A DNA stretch of 49,732 nt from AG41 sp035943095. GTDB lineage: Bacteria > Gemmatimonadota > Gemmatimonadetes > Gemmatimonadales > GWC2-71-9. This document shows positions 29,764 through 38,275 of this stretch, piece after piece (position 1 is the stretch's first letter; each line of letters begins with the position of its first letter). The position numbers and the translations under genes were made by a program. The DNA lies in the NCBI GenBank assembly GCA_035943095.1, contig DASZCN010000066.1:1-49732 (forward strand), given 5' to 3'. The notes under the pieces are model-generated. The model saw only the letters and a program-made list of their open reading frames with translations, searched no databases and was not told the DNA's origin.

Positions 29764-29913
29764 CGGCACCCACTTTCGTCGTGCTCCGGGCGGCGGTCGT
29801 CTTGAGCGCGCGGCGGCTCGTCGCAAATTGGTAGCGCCTCCTGGAACCTTCCCCTACCGTGGCGGGAGAGTGGCAGTCCGTCCGTCCGTCCCTCTTTCCA
29901 GGAGGACCCAATC

Positions 29914-32900
29914 ATGCACTTGAACGTTCGAAGCGTATGCGCGGCAGCCGGACTCTGGCTGTCCCTCGCCTCCCGCGTGGTGGCGCAGGAGCCGGTGACC
30001 ATCACAGGGAAGGCGACGGGCGATGGAGGCCAGGCGCTGGGGCAGGTCGAGGTCGCGATTCCGTCCATGGGCCTGGGCGGCCTCTCACGGGATGACGGCA
30101 CCTTCGCGATCGTCATCCCGGGGGCGCGGGTCTCGGGGCAGACGGTCACACTCGTGGCACGACGCCTGGGCTACAAGTCGCAGAGTGCCCAGGTCACCCT
30201 GACGTCGGGGGGGGGCGGCGTCTCGCACGACTTCGTGCTGGCGGCCAACCCGCTGCAGTTGGGCGAGGTGGTCGTGACGGGCGCGGGGACGAGCGCGGCG
30301 GCCAATGCGCTCGGCAGCGTGCGCAACAACGTCGCGGCGGATCAGATCGAGCGGGCGAGCGAGACGAACATGGTGGAAGCGCTCGCCGGCAAGGCACCCA
30401 ACGTGAACGTGCTTCAGGCGTCGGGAGATCCGGGCGCGAGCGCCTTCATCAATATCCGTGGCATCAGCACCCTGTTGGGCAACAACCAGCCGCTATTCGT
30501 GATTGACGGCGTGCCCGCGGACAACTCGACGTTCTCGACGTCGAACTTCAACGCTCCGGACGACGCCGGTGGCACACTCATCCAGGCGGGCCAGACCGAA
30601 GGCACGGTGTCGACGAACCGGGCGGCCGACATCAACCCGAACGACATCGAGTCGGTCGAGATCCTGAAGGGGCCGTCGGCGAGCGCCATCTACGGGGCGC
30701 GGGCCGCGGCGGGGGTGGTGCTGATCACGACGAAGTCAGGCCGCTCCGGGCCGACGCACTTCAGCTTCCGGTCCTCGACGTCCTTCAACGACATCAACCA
30801 CGCCTATCCGCTGCAGACGGGGTTCGGCCAGGGCACCAACGGCATCCACGCCGACACGTCGCTCGGTGGGACGTGCGATACCCCCGGCGCCAGCAGTTGC
30901 GCGCGCTCCTGGGGCCCGCCCATCCCGGCCGGGGCGACGGTCTTCGACCACTCCAACGAGATCTACCAGCTCGGTCACACGCTCGATAACGGGTTCACGG
31001 TGTCGGGCGGGAACGACCGCACGACGTTCTACCTGTCGGGCGACTACAACCACGACCAAGGCGTGATCGTCGGCCCGAACAACGTCTTCAACCGCAGCAC
31101 GGTGCGCTTCAAGGGCACGCACCGGGTGATCGACAACGTCAAGCTCGGGGCGGACCTGTCGTTCGCCGATACGCGCGCCCGTTACACGCAGCGTGGCAAC
31201 AACACCAACGGCATCCAGCTGGGCGATCTTCGTACGCCGCCCGACTTCAACAACATGCCGTACGTGGTGCAGACCAACGCGGGCCCGCAGCAGCGGAGCT
31301 ATCGCCTGCAGCACCCAACCGACTTTTCGCTGTTGGACGACCGCACGTTCGACAATCCATTCTGGACCGCGTTTCAGTCCGAGAACTCGGCGAACGTGGG
31401 GCGGGTGTACGGGAACATGAACGCCGAGTACCTCCCGGTGGCGTGGTTGAAGGTGAACTACACGCTGGGCGCGGACTACTGGACGGACGAGCGGCTCGAA
31501 GGCTGCCCCGTAAGCTCCTCGTCGCCCTGCATCGCCGGGCGCGTGGTCGAGGGCAAGATCGTCAACTACTCGATCGATCATAACCTCACGGCTACCGCGA
31601 ACTACACGGTAAACGAGAACTTGGGCGGCACGGTGACGCTGGGGCAGAACCTGAGCACCCGCAACAACCGCCAACTCGGTACGGTGGGGCGGACGCTGGT
31701 GGCGCTGCAGCCGTTCAAGCTGTCGAACACGGTGACGCAGGACCTGCCGCTCGACCAGGAGACGGTGATCCACGATGCCTCGTGGTTCGGCCAGGCAGGG
31801 CTGGACGTGTCGAACCAGCTGCACCTGATCGCCGCGCTGCGCAACGACGGCTCGTCGACCTTCGGGTCGTCGAACCTGCGGAGCTGGTTCCCGAAAGGGA
31901 GCGTGGCGTGGGAGTTCACGAAGGCGATCGGGGAGCAGTCCTGGCTGTCGTACGGCAAGGCGCGGGTGGCGTACGGCGAGGCGGGCCAGGAGCCGCTGCC
32001 CTACCTCACGTCGCTCACGTTCACGAGCGGCCTGGTCGGGGCCATCTCGCAGGGGACCGGCAACACGCCGACCCAGAACGGGATCGGGGGCTTGGTGACG
32101 CGCTCGGAGCTGCGGCCGGCCGCCACGCTCAAGCCGGAACGCTCGAAGGAGTTCGAGGCAGGGGTGGACCTCGGGTTCTTCAAGGACAAGGCCGATGCCA
32201 GCATCACGTGGTACAACAAGAAGTCGTCCGACATCATCCTCCTCTCGCCGCTCAACCCCTCCATCGGCTTCTTTGCCCAAGGCGCCAACGCCGCGACCAT
32301 GCGGAACCGCGGCTGGGAGGTGTCGCTTAACGTGCGGCCGTTGCAGAAGGCCGATTACGGCTGGGACGTGGGGCTGCAGTGGGCGAGAAACCGCAACCTG
32401 GTCCTGTCGGTCGGCCAGCCGGTACCCGCGACGTGCACGGCCACGAGCACGACGACGTGTCCGTTCATCCCGATCGGGGACTTCAACAACCAGGTGGCGA
32501 TGGTGAACCAGCCGATCGGCGCGTACTTGGGCAGCGGCTTCCTGCGGTGCGGGATCTCGAGCAACGCGTCCGTGGTGGACACCCTCGGGACCACGATGGG
32601 GGCGGTCTGCGCCGGCAAGCCGAACGGTGCGCTCTATATTGGAGCCGACGGCTACCCGGTACAGGACCAGGATCCGCGAATCGTGCAGGACCCGAACTAC
32701 GATTGGACCGGCAGCATCCGGTCGTCGTTCCGGTACAAGAAACTACAGATCTCGGGCCTGCTCGATATTCGGCACGGCGGGCAGATCTGGAACGGACCCA
32801 AGGGTGCCCTCTGGAGTTACGGGACCCACGGGGATACGCAGCAGCGGGCCACCTGCACCGATCGGAACGACCCGGCGTCCTGCACCGGGAACCCCAAGAT

Positions 32901-33294
32901 CTTCGGGCAGGGCGGCTGGTATGACGGCCCGGTCGTAGGACCGGGAGCGGGACAGACGGTCTCGATTGGTGAGTACTTCTATCGCAACGTCGTCGCGTGC
33001 CCGTTTATCGGCATCGACGAGCCGTGCATCGAGGACGCCGGCTTCGTGAAGCTCCGCGAGGTGTCGGTCACCTACACACTCGACGCGCCCTGGGTGCAGC
33101 GCTCCCTCGGCTTCTCGAGCATCGACCTCCGGGTCAGCGGCCGGAACTTGAAGACGTGGACGAACTACACCGGCTACGACCCCGAAACGAACCTGGGCGG
33201 CGCCATCTCGGCCAACGCCGGCGCCGGCGGGGTGGACTACTTCAACAATCCGCAGACACGTTCGTTCGTGTTCTCGGTCACCTTGAACCACTAA
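29914..33294 (+). CDS. SusC/RagA-type TonB-dependent outer-membrane transporter
   Basis: A 1126-aa receptor. A signal peptide (MHLNVRSVCAAAGLWLSLASRVVAQ) leads to a carboxypeptidase-regulatory-like domain (VTITGKATGDGGQALGQVEV) and a plug with the SusC signature (INIRGISTLLGNNQPLFVIDGVP, NPNDIESVEILKGPSASAIYGARAAAGVVLITTK). A long beta-barrel follows, ending in a short terminal strand (SFVFSVTLNH). Ten or so Cys in loops suggest disulfides. GGAGGA stands before ATG 29914. It is followed by SusD and two lipoproteins. The ligand cannot be told from sequence; no glycosidase or peptidase lies alongside. Confidence 0.95.
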   Translation: MHLNVRSVCAAAGLWLSLASRVVAQEPVTITGKATGDGGQALGQVEVAIPSMGLGGLSRDDGTFAIVIPGARVSGQTVTLVARRLGYKSQSAQVTLTSGGGGVSHDFVLAANPLQLGEVVVTGAGTSAAANALGSVRNNVAADQIERASETNMVEALAGKAPNVNVLQASGDPGASAFINIRGISTLLGNNQPLFVIDGVPADNSTFSTSNFNAPDDAGGTLIQAGQTEGTVSTNRAADINPNDIESVEILKGPSASAIYGARAAAGVVLITTKSGRSGPTHFSFRSSTSFNDINHAYPLQTGFGQGTNGIHADTSLGGTCDTPGASSCARSWGPPIPAGATVFDHSNEIYQLGHTLDNGFTVSGGNDRTTFYLSGDYNHDQGVIVGPNNVFNRSTVRFKGTHRVIDNVKLGADLSFADTRARYTQRGNNTNGIQLGDLRTPPDFNNMPYVVQTNAGPQQRSYRLQHPTDFSLLDDRTFDNPFWTAFQSENSANVGRVYGNMNAEYLPVAWLKVNYTLGADYWTDERLEGCPVSSSSPCIAGRVVEGKIVNYSIDHNLTATANYTVNENLGGTVTLGQNLSTRNNRQLGTVGRTLVALQPFKLSNTVTQDLPLDQETVIHDASWFGQAGLDVSNQLHLIAALRNDGSSTFGSSNLRSWFPKGSVAWEFTKAIGEQSWLSYGKARVAYGEAGQEPLPYLTSLTFTSGLVGAISQGTGNTPTQNGIGGLVTRSELRPAATLKPERSKEFEAGVDLGFFKDKADASITWYNKKSSDIILLSPLNPSIGFFAQGANAATMRNRGWEVSLNVRPLQKADYGWDVGLQWARNRNLVLSVGQPVPATCTATSTTTCPFIPIGDFNNQVAMVNQPIGAYLGSGFLRCGISSNASVVDTLGTTMGAVCAGKPNGALYIGADGYPVQDQDPRIVQDPNYDWTGSIRSSFRYKKLQISGLLDIRHGGQIWNGPKGALWSYGTHGDTQQRATCTDRNDPASCTGNPKIFGQGGWYDGPVVGPGAGQTVSIGEYFYRNVVACPFIGIDEPCIEDAGFVKLREVSVTYTLDAPWVQRSLGFSSIDLRVSGRNLKTWTNYTGYDPETNLGGAISANAGAGGVDYFNNPQTRSFVFSVTLNH

Positions 33295-33311
33295 CCCGAG
33301 GAGAACGACAT

Positions 33312-34916
33312 ATGTATCGCCATACGCGTGTCGTGCTCGCGTGTCTGGGGCTGCTCCTCGGGACGGCGGGCTGTGACACATTCCTGACCGGCGACAAGCT
33401 GTCCGAGAACCCGAACCTGCCTACGGCGGCGTCGGCCCAGCAGTTGTTCGTCGGCGTGCAGGCAGGGCAATTTGCCTTCCAGGAAGGCACCATCGCGATG
33501 ATGATGTGCGAGTGGGTGCAGGCCTGTTCGGCGGGCAACAGCCGCTTCGTGCAGCAAATGGCGCAGTATGTCTTCAACGAGTCGTCCAACATCGCCGCGA
33601 ACAGTGCCGACTGGATCACCGCCTACGACGGCGGTGGCCTGATCGACATCAAGAAGGTCGAAGCGGCCATCGGCGCGGCGCATGATTCCGTGTGGCTCGG
33701 CATCGCGCAGATCTGGGAAGCGCTCACCGTGGGCACGGTCTCGTCCATGTGGGGCGATGTGCCCTACAGTGAAGCCGTGTCGGGCAAGACCAACCCCGTG
33801 CTGGACGACCGCTTCGTGATCCTGGGGAACCTCCAGACGCTGCTGGCGACGGCGATTACCAACCTCGGGGGCGCCGGTCCCGGCCCGGGGGTGAACGATC
33901 TCGTCTTCCAGGGGGACACGGCGACGCGGACGAAATGGACCAAGGTGGCCTGGACGCTCAAGGCTCGCTACTACATGCAGACCGCGGAGTCGCTCGGTAC
34001 GCCGGCATACAACTCGGCGATCGCGGCGGCGACCAACGGCATCAGTGATCCTACCGGAAACAGCGACATGGCGTCGTTCCATACACAGGCGACGTCCGAG
34101 CGGAACATGTGGACGCAGTTCCAGACCAGCTCGGGCTTCGGGACGGACCTCGAGGGTGGGAAGGCGCTGGTCGACATCCTCAAGGCGCGCGGCGACCCGC
34201 GCCTGACGGAGTACTACTGCAAGGCGACCGCCGCCGCGTGGAAGGATACCACGGCGTACGCGGTGAACGGGGCGATCCTCGACCCGAACGGCAACATGGA
34301 GCAGGTCACGGCCGTCACGGGCAACAAGAAATCGGGCCTTACCCAGCCCACGTGGCCGACGACAGTCGGCGCCACCACCGTTGACGCTAACGTCACGTGG
34401 ATCAACCGGGGCGTGCCGTACTTCGGGGACGATTTCAACACCCCCCCCCCGCCGCCGGTGTCGCAGTTCAACTGCCTGCCGCCGCGGTTCCACGCCGACG
34501 CGCGGATTCCGTACGTCAGTTACGTGGAGAATGAGCTGATCCTGGCGGAGGCGTACAACCAGACGGGGAATGACGCGCTGGCGCTCGTTCATCTGAACAA
34601 CGCGCGCGGGGTGGTGCCACTCGGTGCGTTGGTCGGTCTGACTGGGGCACAGCTGCTCGACTCGATCATGATCGAGAAGTATGCGGCCATGTTTCAGAAC
34701 ATCGAGTCGATCAACGATTATCGGCGAACGTGTCTGCCGGCCATCACGCCCTCGGCCAACTCGCAGAATTTCAGCAACGTTCCGGGTCGGCTGTTCTACC
34801 CGCAGACCGAGCGGAACGTGAATCCGAACATTCCGACGCCGAGCGTCCAGCTCGCGACGCACGGCTTCCGCAACAAGGGGGACGTGCACGCGTGTCAGAC
34901 CGATAACTCGCCGTAG
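33312..34916 (+). CDS. SusD/RagB-like surface lipoprotein
   Basis: A 534-aa partner of the SusC transporter. The lipobox is GLLLGTAGC, and the mature protein has the SusD helical scaffold (DTFLTGDKLSENPNLPTAASAQQLF near the N terminus; ENELILAEAYNQTG...ALVHLNNAR near the C terminus). A loop with a run of Pro (FNTPPPPPVSQF) is coded by a homopolymer C tract at about 34440-34450, a possible slippage or sequencing-error site. GAGGAG precedes ATG 33312, 17 nt after the susC stop. It should close over the transporter to capture ligand. Confidence 0.92.
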   Translation: MYRHTRVVLACLGLLLGTAGCDTFLTGDKLSENPNLPTAASAQQLFVGVQAGQFAFQEGTIAMMMCEWVQACSAGNSRFVQQMAQYVFNESSNIAANSADWITAYDGGGLIDIKKVEAAIGAAHDSVWLGIAQIWEALTVGTVSSMWGDVPYSEAVSGKTNPVLDDRFVILGNLQTLLATAITNLGGAGPGPGVNDLVFQGDTATRTKWTKVAWTLKARYYMQTAESLGTPAYNSAIAAATNGISDPTGNSDMASFHTQATSERNMWTQFQTSSGFGTDLEGGKALVDILKARGDPRLTEYYCKATAAAWKDTTAYAVNGAILDPNGNMEQVTAVTGNKKSGLTQPTWPTTVGATTVDANVTWINRGVPYFGDDFNTPPPPPVSQFNCLPPRFHADARIPYVSYVENELILAEAYNQTGNDALALVHLNNARGVVPLGALVGLTGAQLLDSIMIEKYAAMFQNIESINDYRRTCLPAITPSANSQNFSNVPGRLFYPQTERNVNPNIPTPSVQLATHGFRNKGDVHACQTDNSP

Positions 34917-34947
34917 GGTCTAGGCGGGGAGCATGCAGGTGAGCGAC

Positions 34948-35403
34948 ATGAAGCGTTGGCGCAGCGTAGTGGCGGTCGCCGTCATGTTGCTCGGGACAGA
35001 GTGCTACAACTATCAGCCGCTCGGCGGCTCGCGGCTGACGCCGTCCATGTTCGTGGCGGTGACGCTCACGGAATCGGGCTCGGAACAGCTCGCGCCGTAT
35101 ATCGGGCCGAGCATTCTGGTGGTCCGAGGCCGGTTCCGGAGCGCCACCGAGCATGGACTGCTCGTGTCGGTCGCGTCGGTCGAGAACCGGCGCGGCAACC
35201 TCCTCGAGTGGAAGGGCGAGTCAGTGGTCATCCCTGGGGAGTTCGTGCGGGCGCTGGAGGAGCGGCAGGGCGCGGTGGGCAAGACGGCGCTGCTCGCGGG
35301 CGCGTCGCTCGTGGGGTTCTTCGCGGCCTACGCGGCGTTCGGGCCGAGCGCAGGGGGGATGACCGGGGGCGGCGGCACTGGCGGGGGTTCGAGCCGGCAG
35401 TGA
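34948..35403 (+). CDS. small lipoprotein of unknown function, paralog of the next gene
   Basis: About 151 aa from ATG 34948 (ATG 34933 would add five residues). The signal region (MKRWRSVVAVAVMLLGTEC) ends in a lipobox-like TEC. The mature part contains VAVTLTESGSEQLAPYIGPSILVVRGRF and LLVSVASVENRRGNLLEWKGESVVIP, then a hydrophobic segment and a Gly-rich tail. The next protein has the same layout, so the two arose by tandem duplication. It overlaps it by 4 nt (GTGA). Function unknown; linked to the SusC/SusD locus by position only. Confidence 0.72.
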   Translation: MKRWRSVVAVAVMLLGTECYNYQPLGGSRLTPSMFVAVTLTESGSEQLAPYIGPSILVVRGRFRSATEHGLLVSVASVENRRGNLLEWKGESVVIPGEFVRALEERQGAVGKTALLAGASLVGFFAAYAAFGPSAGGMTGGGGTGGGSSRQ

Positions 35404-35855
35404 CGGACAGCGTGCGCTCCGCGATCGTGATCGCCGCCCTCTGCCTCACGTCCGGGTGCTACGGTTACAACCCGGTCACCACGTCGAGCCCGGCGTCGGG
35501 AACGTACGTCGCGGCGACGCTCAATGACGATACGTCGGAGCAGTTGGCGCGCTCCCTGGGGCCGAGTGCGTTCGTGGTCCGCGGCCGGGTGCTCGCGAGC
35601 GACGAACAGGGACTCCTCGTGTCGGTGTCGTCGGTGGAAACGAAGCGCGGACTCCTCTTGCCTTGGCAGGGGGAGGCGGTGGCGCTCCCGAGCGACGGCA
35701 TCGCCTCGCTCGACGTGCGACGGCTCGCCAAGGGTCGGAGCGTGCTGCTCGTGGCCGTGGGGGCGGGCGGGCTCGTCGCCACGACCATGGCATTCTCGCT
35801 GATCGGGGGCGGCACGCCGCTGAACCCCGGGGGGGGCCGTCGGAACAAGCAGTAG
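35400..35855 (+). CDS. small lipoprotein of unknown function, paralog of the previous gene
   Basis: A 151-aa protein starting at GTG 35400, which overlaps the previous stop. The lipobox is LCLTSGC. Aligned with its neighbour: CYGYNPV / CYNYQPL, YVAATLNDDTSEQLARSLGPSAFVVRGRV / FVAVTLTESGSEQLAPYIGPSILVVRGRF, and LLVSVSSVETKRGLLLPWQGEAVALP / LLVSVASVENRRGNLLEWKGESVVIP. Both end in a hydrophobic helix and a Gly-rich basic tail. Two paralogs made in fixed ratio suggest a hetero-complex, perhaps serving the SusC/SusD system (inference). Confidence 0.72.
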   Translation: MTDSVRSAIVIAALCLTSGCYGYNPVTTSSPASGTYVAATLNDDTSEQLARSLGPSAFVVRGRVLASDEQGLLVSVSSVETKRGLLLPWQGEAVALPSDGIASLDVRRLAKGRSVLLVAVGAGGLVATTMAFSLIGGGTPLNPGGGRRNKQ

Positions 35856-35948
35856 TCAGTTCCAGCCGAATTGCGCAGGGTATTCCCGTCAGACCATTGA
35901 TGTACCAGGTTTCCGCCCGGCGACTTGAGCGGCGAGGAGACCGATACC

Positions 35949-36881
35949 ATGAAGGCCGTGCGCCTGCACCGGCGGGGTGGCCCGGACGAGCTCACCTACG
36001 AGGATGCACCGAAACCGACGCCGGGGCCGGGCGATGCCCTCGTTCGCGTCCACGCCTGTGCGATCACGCGGACCGAGCTCTCCTGGGGGACCACGTACAC
36101 CACGCGGGCGGGAGTCGAACGTCTCCCGACCATCCCCGGACACGAGCTGTCGGGCGTCGTGGAAGCGGTCGGACCAGACGCGCGCGCCGCCACGGTGGGG
36201 GAGGCCGTATATGCGCTCACGGATTTTTGGCGGGACGGCGCGGCCGCCGAGTACGTCGTCGTCCGTGCGGCCGATCTCGCGCCCAGGCCGACAAATCTGA
36301 GCCATACGCAAGCCGCCGCGGTCCCCCTTTCGGCCCTCACCGCGTGGCAAGCGCTGTTCGACCACGCGAGTCTCACCAAGGGGCAACGCGTACTGATTCA
36401 CGCCGCCGCCGGCGGCGTGGGCACGTACGCCGTGCAGCTGGCCCACGGGCGCGGCGCGCACGTGATCGGCACGGCGCGGGCGGCCAACGACCGGTTCCTG
36501 CGGGACCTGGGCGCCGACGAGGTCATCGACTACACGGCGGTCCACTTCGAGGACCGCGTCCGCAACGTGGACGTCGTCCTCGATTCCGTCGGCGGCGACA
36601 CGCTCGACCGGTCGTGGGGTGTGCTCCACAAGGGCGGCGTGCTGGTGACGATCGCGGATAGCGCTCCGGCGGAGAAGGGGGCGACGTACGGCGTGCGCGG
36701 CGTGGAGTTCATCGTGGAGCCGAACCGGGCGCAGTTGATCGAGATCGCGCGCCTGATCGAGGCGGGTGCGCTCCGAGTGATCGTCGAGGCGACGTTCCCC
36801 CTGCAGGAGGCGCGCGCCGCGTTTGTGCGCGGGCTAGGCGGACACAACCGGGGAAAGCTCGTGCTGCGCGTCGCGGAATGA
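35949..36881 (+). CDS. NADPH:quinone reductase-like oxidoreductase (MDR superfamily)
   Basis: A 310-aa zinc-free medium-chain reductase. ATG 35949 follows a good GAGGAG site. The GroES-like N-terminal half has IPGHELSGVVEAVG; the Rossmann half has VLIHAAAGGVGTYAVQLA followed by HVIGTARAANDRFLRDLGADEVIDYT. No structural or catalytic zinc Cys cluster is seen, matching quinone reductase/enoyl reductase-type members. It overlaps the PPK2 gene by 4 nt (ATGA). The substrate is unknown. Confidence 0.9.
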   Translation: MKAVRLHRRGGPDELTYEDAPKPTPGPGDALVRVHACAITRTELSWGTTYTTRAGVERLPTIPGHELSGVVEAVGPDARAATVGEAVYALTDFWRDGAAAEYVVVRAADLAPRPTNLSHTQAAAVPLSALTAWQALFDHASLTKGQRVLIHAAAGGVGTYAVQLAHGRGAHVIGTARAANDRFLRDLGADEVIDYTAVHFEDRVRNVDVVLDSVGGDTLDRSWGVLHKGGVLVTIADSAPAEKGATYGVRGVEFIVEPNRAQLIEIARLIEAGALRVIVEATFPLQEARAAFVRGLGGHNRGKLVLRVAE

Positions 36882-37699
36882 CGGCGATGAACCTGCGCGA
36901 CCGCTTGCTTGCCCCGGGGCGAAAGACCGCGAAACTCGCGTCTTGGGATCCCGACGACACGCTCGGCCTTAAGAAGGGCGACAAGACCGACGCGATGGTG
37001 GCAAAAAACATGGCCCGCCTGGACGAGCTCCAATACCTGATGTACGCGGACCACCGCCGGGCACTGCTCGTCATTCTCCAAGGAATGGATGCGTCGGGCA
37101 AGGACGGGACCATCCGCCATGTAATGACAGGGCTCAACCCCCAGGGCTGCCGCGTGACCGCGTTCAAGGCGCCGTCCATCGAGGAGGCGGAACACGACTT
37201 CCTGTGGCGCGTCCATCGTGCGGCACCGGCGAAGGGCGAGATCGCGATCTTCAACCGCTCGCACTACGAGGACGTCCTGGTCGCCCGCGTACGGCAGCTG
37301 GTGCCGAACGCCGTCTGGTCCGGCCGCTACGACCAGATCAACCGATTCGAGCGACTGCTCGTCGACAACGACATCGTCGTCGTGAAGTTCTTTCTGCACA
37401 TCAGCAAGGATGAGCAGAAGCGCCGCTTCGAGGAGCGGTTGGAAGATCCGACCAAACAGTGGAAGCTTTCGCCGAGCGACTTCGAGGACCGCAAGTACTG
37501 GGATGATTACGTCGCCGCGTACGAAGACGTGCTCACGCGGTGCAGCACTGAGGAAGCGCCGTGGTACGTCGTGCCCGCCGACCGAAAGTGGGTGCGCAAC
37601 TTCGCCGTCTCGGGCATCCTGGTCGAGACCCTCGAGGCCTGTCGCATGAAGTTCCCCAAGCCTGCATTCGACGTGTCGCGACTCAGATCGGCCCTCTAG
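36878..37699 (+). CDS. ppk2: polyphosphate kinase 2 family protein
   Basis: A 273-aa single-domain PPK2 that moves phosphate between polyphosphate and nucleotides. Walker A is GMDASGKDGTI; Walker B/lid region is NRSHYEDVLVARV; further family motifs are WSGRYDQINRFERLL and FFLHISKDEQKRRFEERLEDPTKQWK. The one-domain form with WKLSPSDFEDRKYWDDY fits the group annotated as polyphosphate:AMP or nucleotide phosphotransferase; the exact class needs a tree. It is co-translated with the reductase gene, and its stop overlaps the convergent orphan by 4 nt. Confidence 0.94.
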   Translation: MTAMNLRDRLLAPGRKTAKLASWDPDDTLGLKKGDKTDAMVAKNMARLDELQYLMYADHRRALLVILQGMDASGKDGTIRHVMTGLNPQGCRVTAFKAPSIEEAEHDFLWRVHRAAPAKGEIAIFNRSHYEDVLVARVRQLVPNAVWSGRYDQINRFERLLVDNDIVVVKFFLHISKDEQKRRFEERLEDPTKQWKLSPSDFEDRKYWDDYVAAYEDVLTRCSTEEAPWYVVPADRKWVRNFAVSGILVETLEACRMKFPKPAFDVSRLRSAL

Positions 37700-38115
37700 A
37701 TCGACGCGCTCGCCTTCGCGGTGCTCGGCAGGCGCGTGCGGGCCGGCTCGAGATCCGGCGACAACCTCCAGCGCGGCCGTCCCTCGGACTCGATGACGGC
37801 GAGTGTCCACAGGACGTGGGCACGCACAGCGTCGAGCGGCGGGGTGGGCTGGGGGAAGCCCTGCCACTCCATGAGATGCTTCGCGCGCGCCGTGAGGTCA
37901 TCCACGTGATCGGCACCCAGCACATCCACTCTGCGCGCGTCCGCCTCGGCAGAGATGATAAGGAACAGGTCGAAGAGGGTGTCGAGTCGCTGCCGTTCGG
38001 ACTCATCCACGGCCTTGAGACGCGGGAGGTCGTACCATTTCGTGAAGCCCTTGAGGCCGTCGAACGCGTCCAATCTCCCCTTGATGGCGATGATCCCATC
38101 GCGAGTCTCTATCAT
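37696..38115 (-). CDS. protein of unknown function
   Basis: A 139-aa cytoplasmic protein starting at ATG 38115 (AAGGAG 9 nt upstream). The N-terminal half has a mixed pattern (IIAIKGRLDAFDGLKGFTKWYDLPRLKAVDESERQRLDTLFDLFLII); the C-terminal part has APRLSP-like basic residues. No family recognised. Convergent with PPK2, sharing 4 nt. The 160-nt region upstream has a perfect 9-bp hairpin at 38218-38245 and no gene. Confidence 0.65.
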   Translation of the reverse strand: MIETRDGIIAIKGRLDAFDGLKGFTKWYDLPRLKAVDESERQRLDTLFDLFLIISAEADARRVDVLGADHVDDLTARAKHLMEWQGFPQPTPPLDAVRAHVLWTLAVIESEGRPRWRLSPDLEPARTRLPSTAKASASI

Positions 38116-38217
38116 CGCATTCTGCTCCTTTCGAAACCGTGAGTGACGAACACCTGCGCTCGCCCGTACGGTCACGATTCTGTGTGACGGTCTGTCGACT
38201 GTTTGTGTAACATGATG

Positions 38218-38245
38218 GTCGCGGCGGGTGTGCCGACGCCGCGAC
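38218..38245. other. perfect 9-bp inverted repeat between divergent units
   Basis: GTCGCGGCG (38218-38226) and CGCCGCGAC (38237-38245) surround a 10-nt loop. It lies 30 nt beyond the DUF1259 lipoprotein stop. There is no T-tract on either side, so it is a weak terminator candidate or a protein site. Confidence 0.4.
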
Positions 38246-38275
38246 GTGCCGGGGGGTGGTCTTGGTCGGTGTCGC

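Noticed and set aside
29876..29893. (GTCC)4 tandem as a phase-variation switch for susC
   Set aside because: Only four units, imperfect at the end, and located in the untranslated region away from the -10 and ribosome site; too little to support switching.
30736..32280. Long open frame (514 codons) antisense to susC
   Set aside because: It is the Arg/Val/His-rich shadow of a well-supported gene in high-GC sequence, with no recognisable domain. The same holds for 345-1994(-), 27193-29454(-), 33291-34889(-) and 39482-41113(-).
34438..34452. Frameshift at the C-tract in susD
   Set aside because: The frame stays open and SusD-like on both sides, so the tract is read as a Pro-rich loop; it remains a possible error-prone site.
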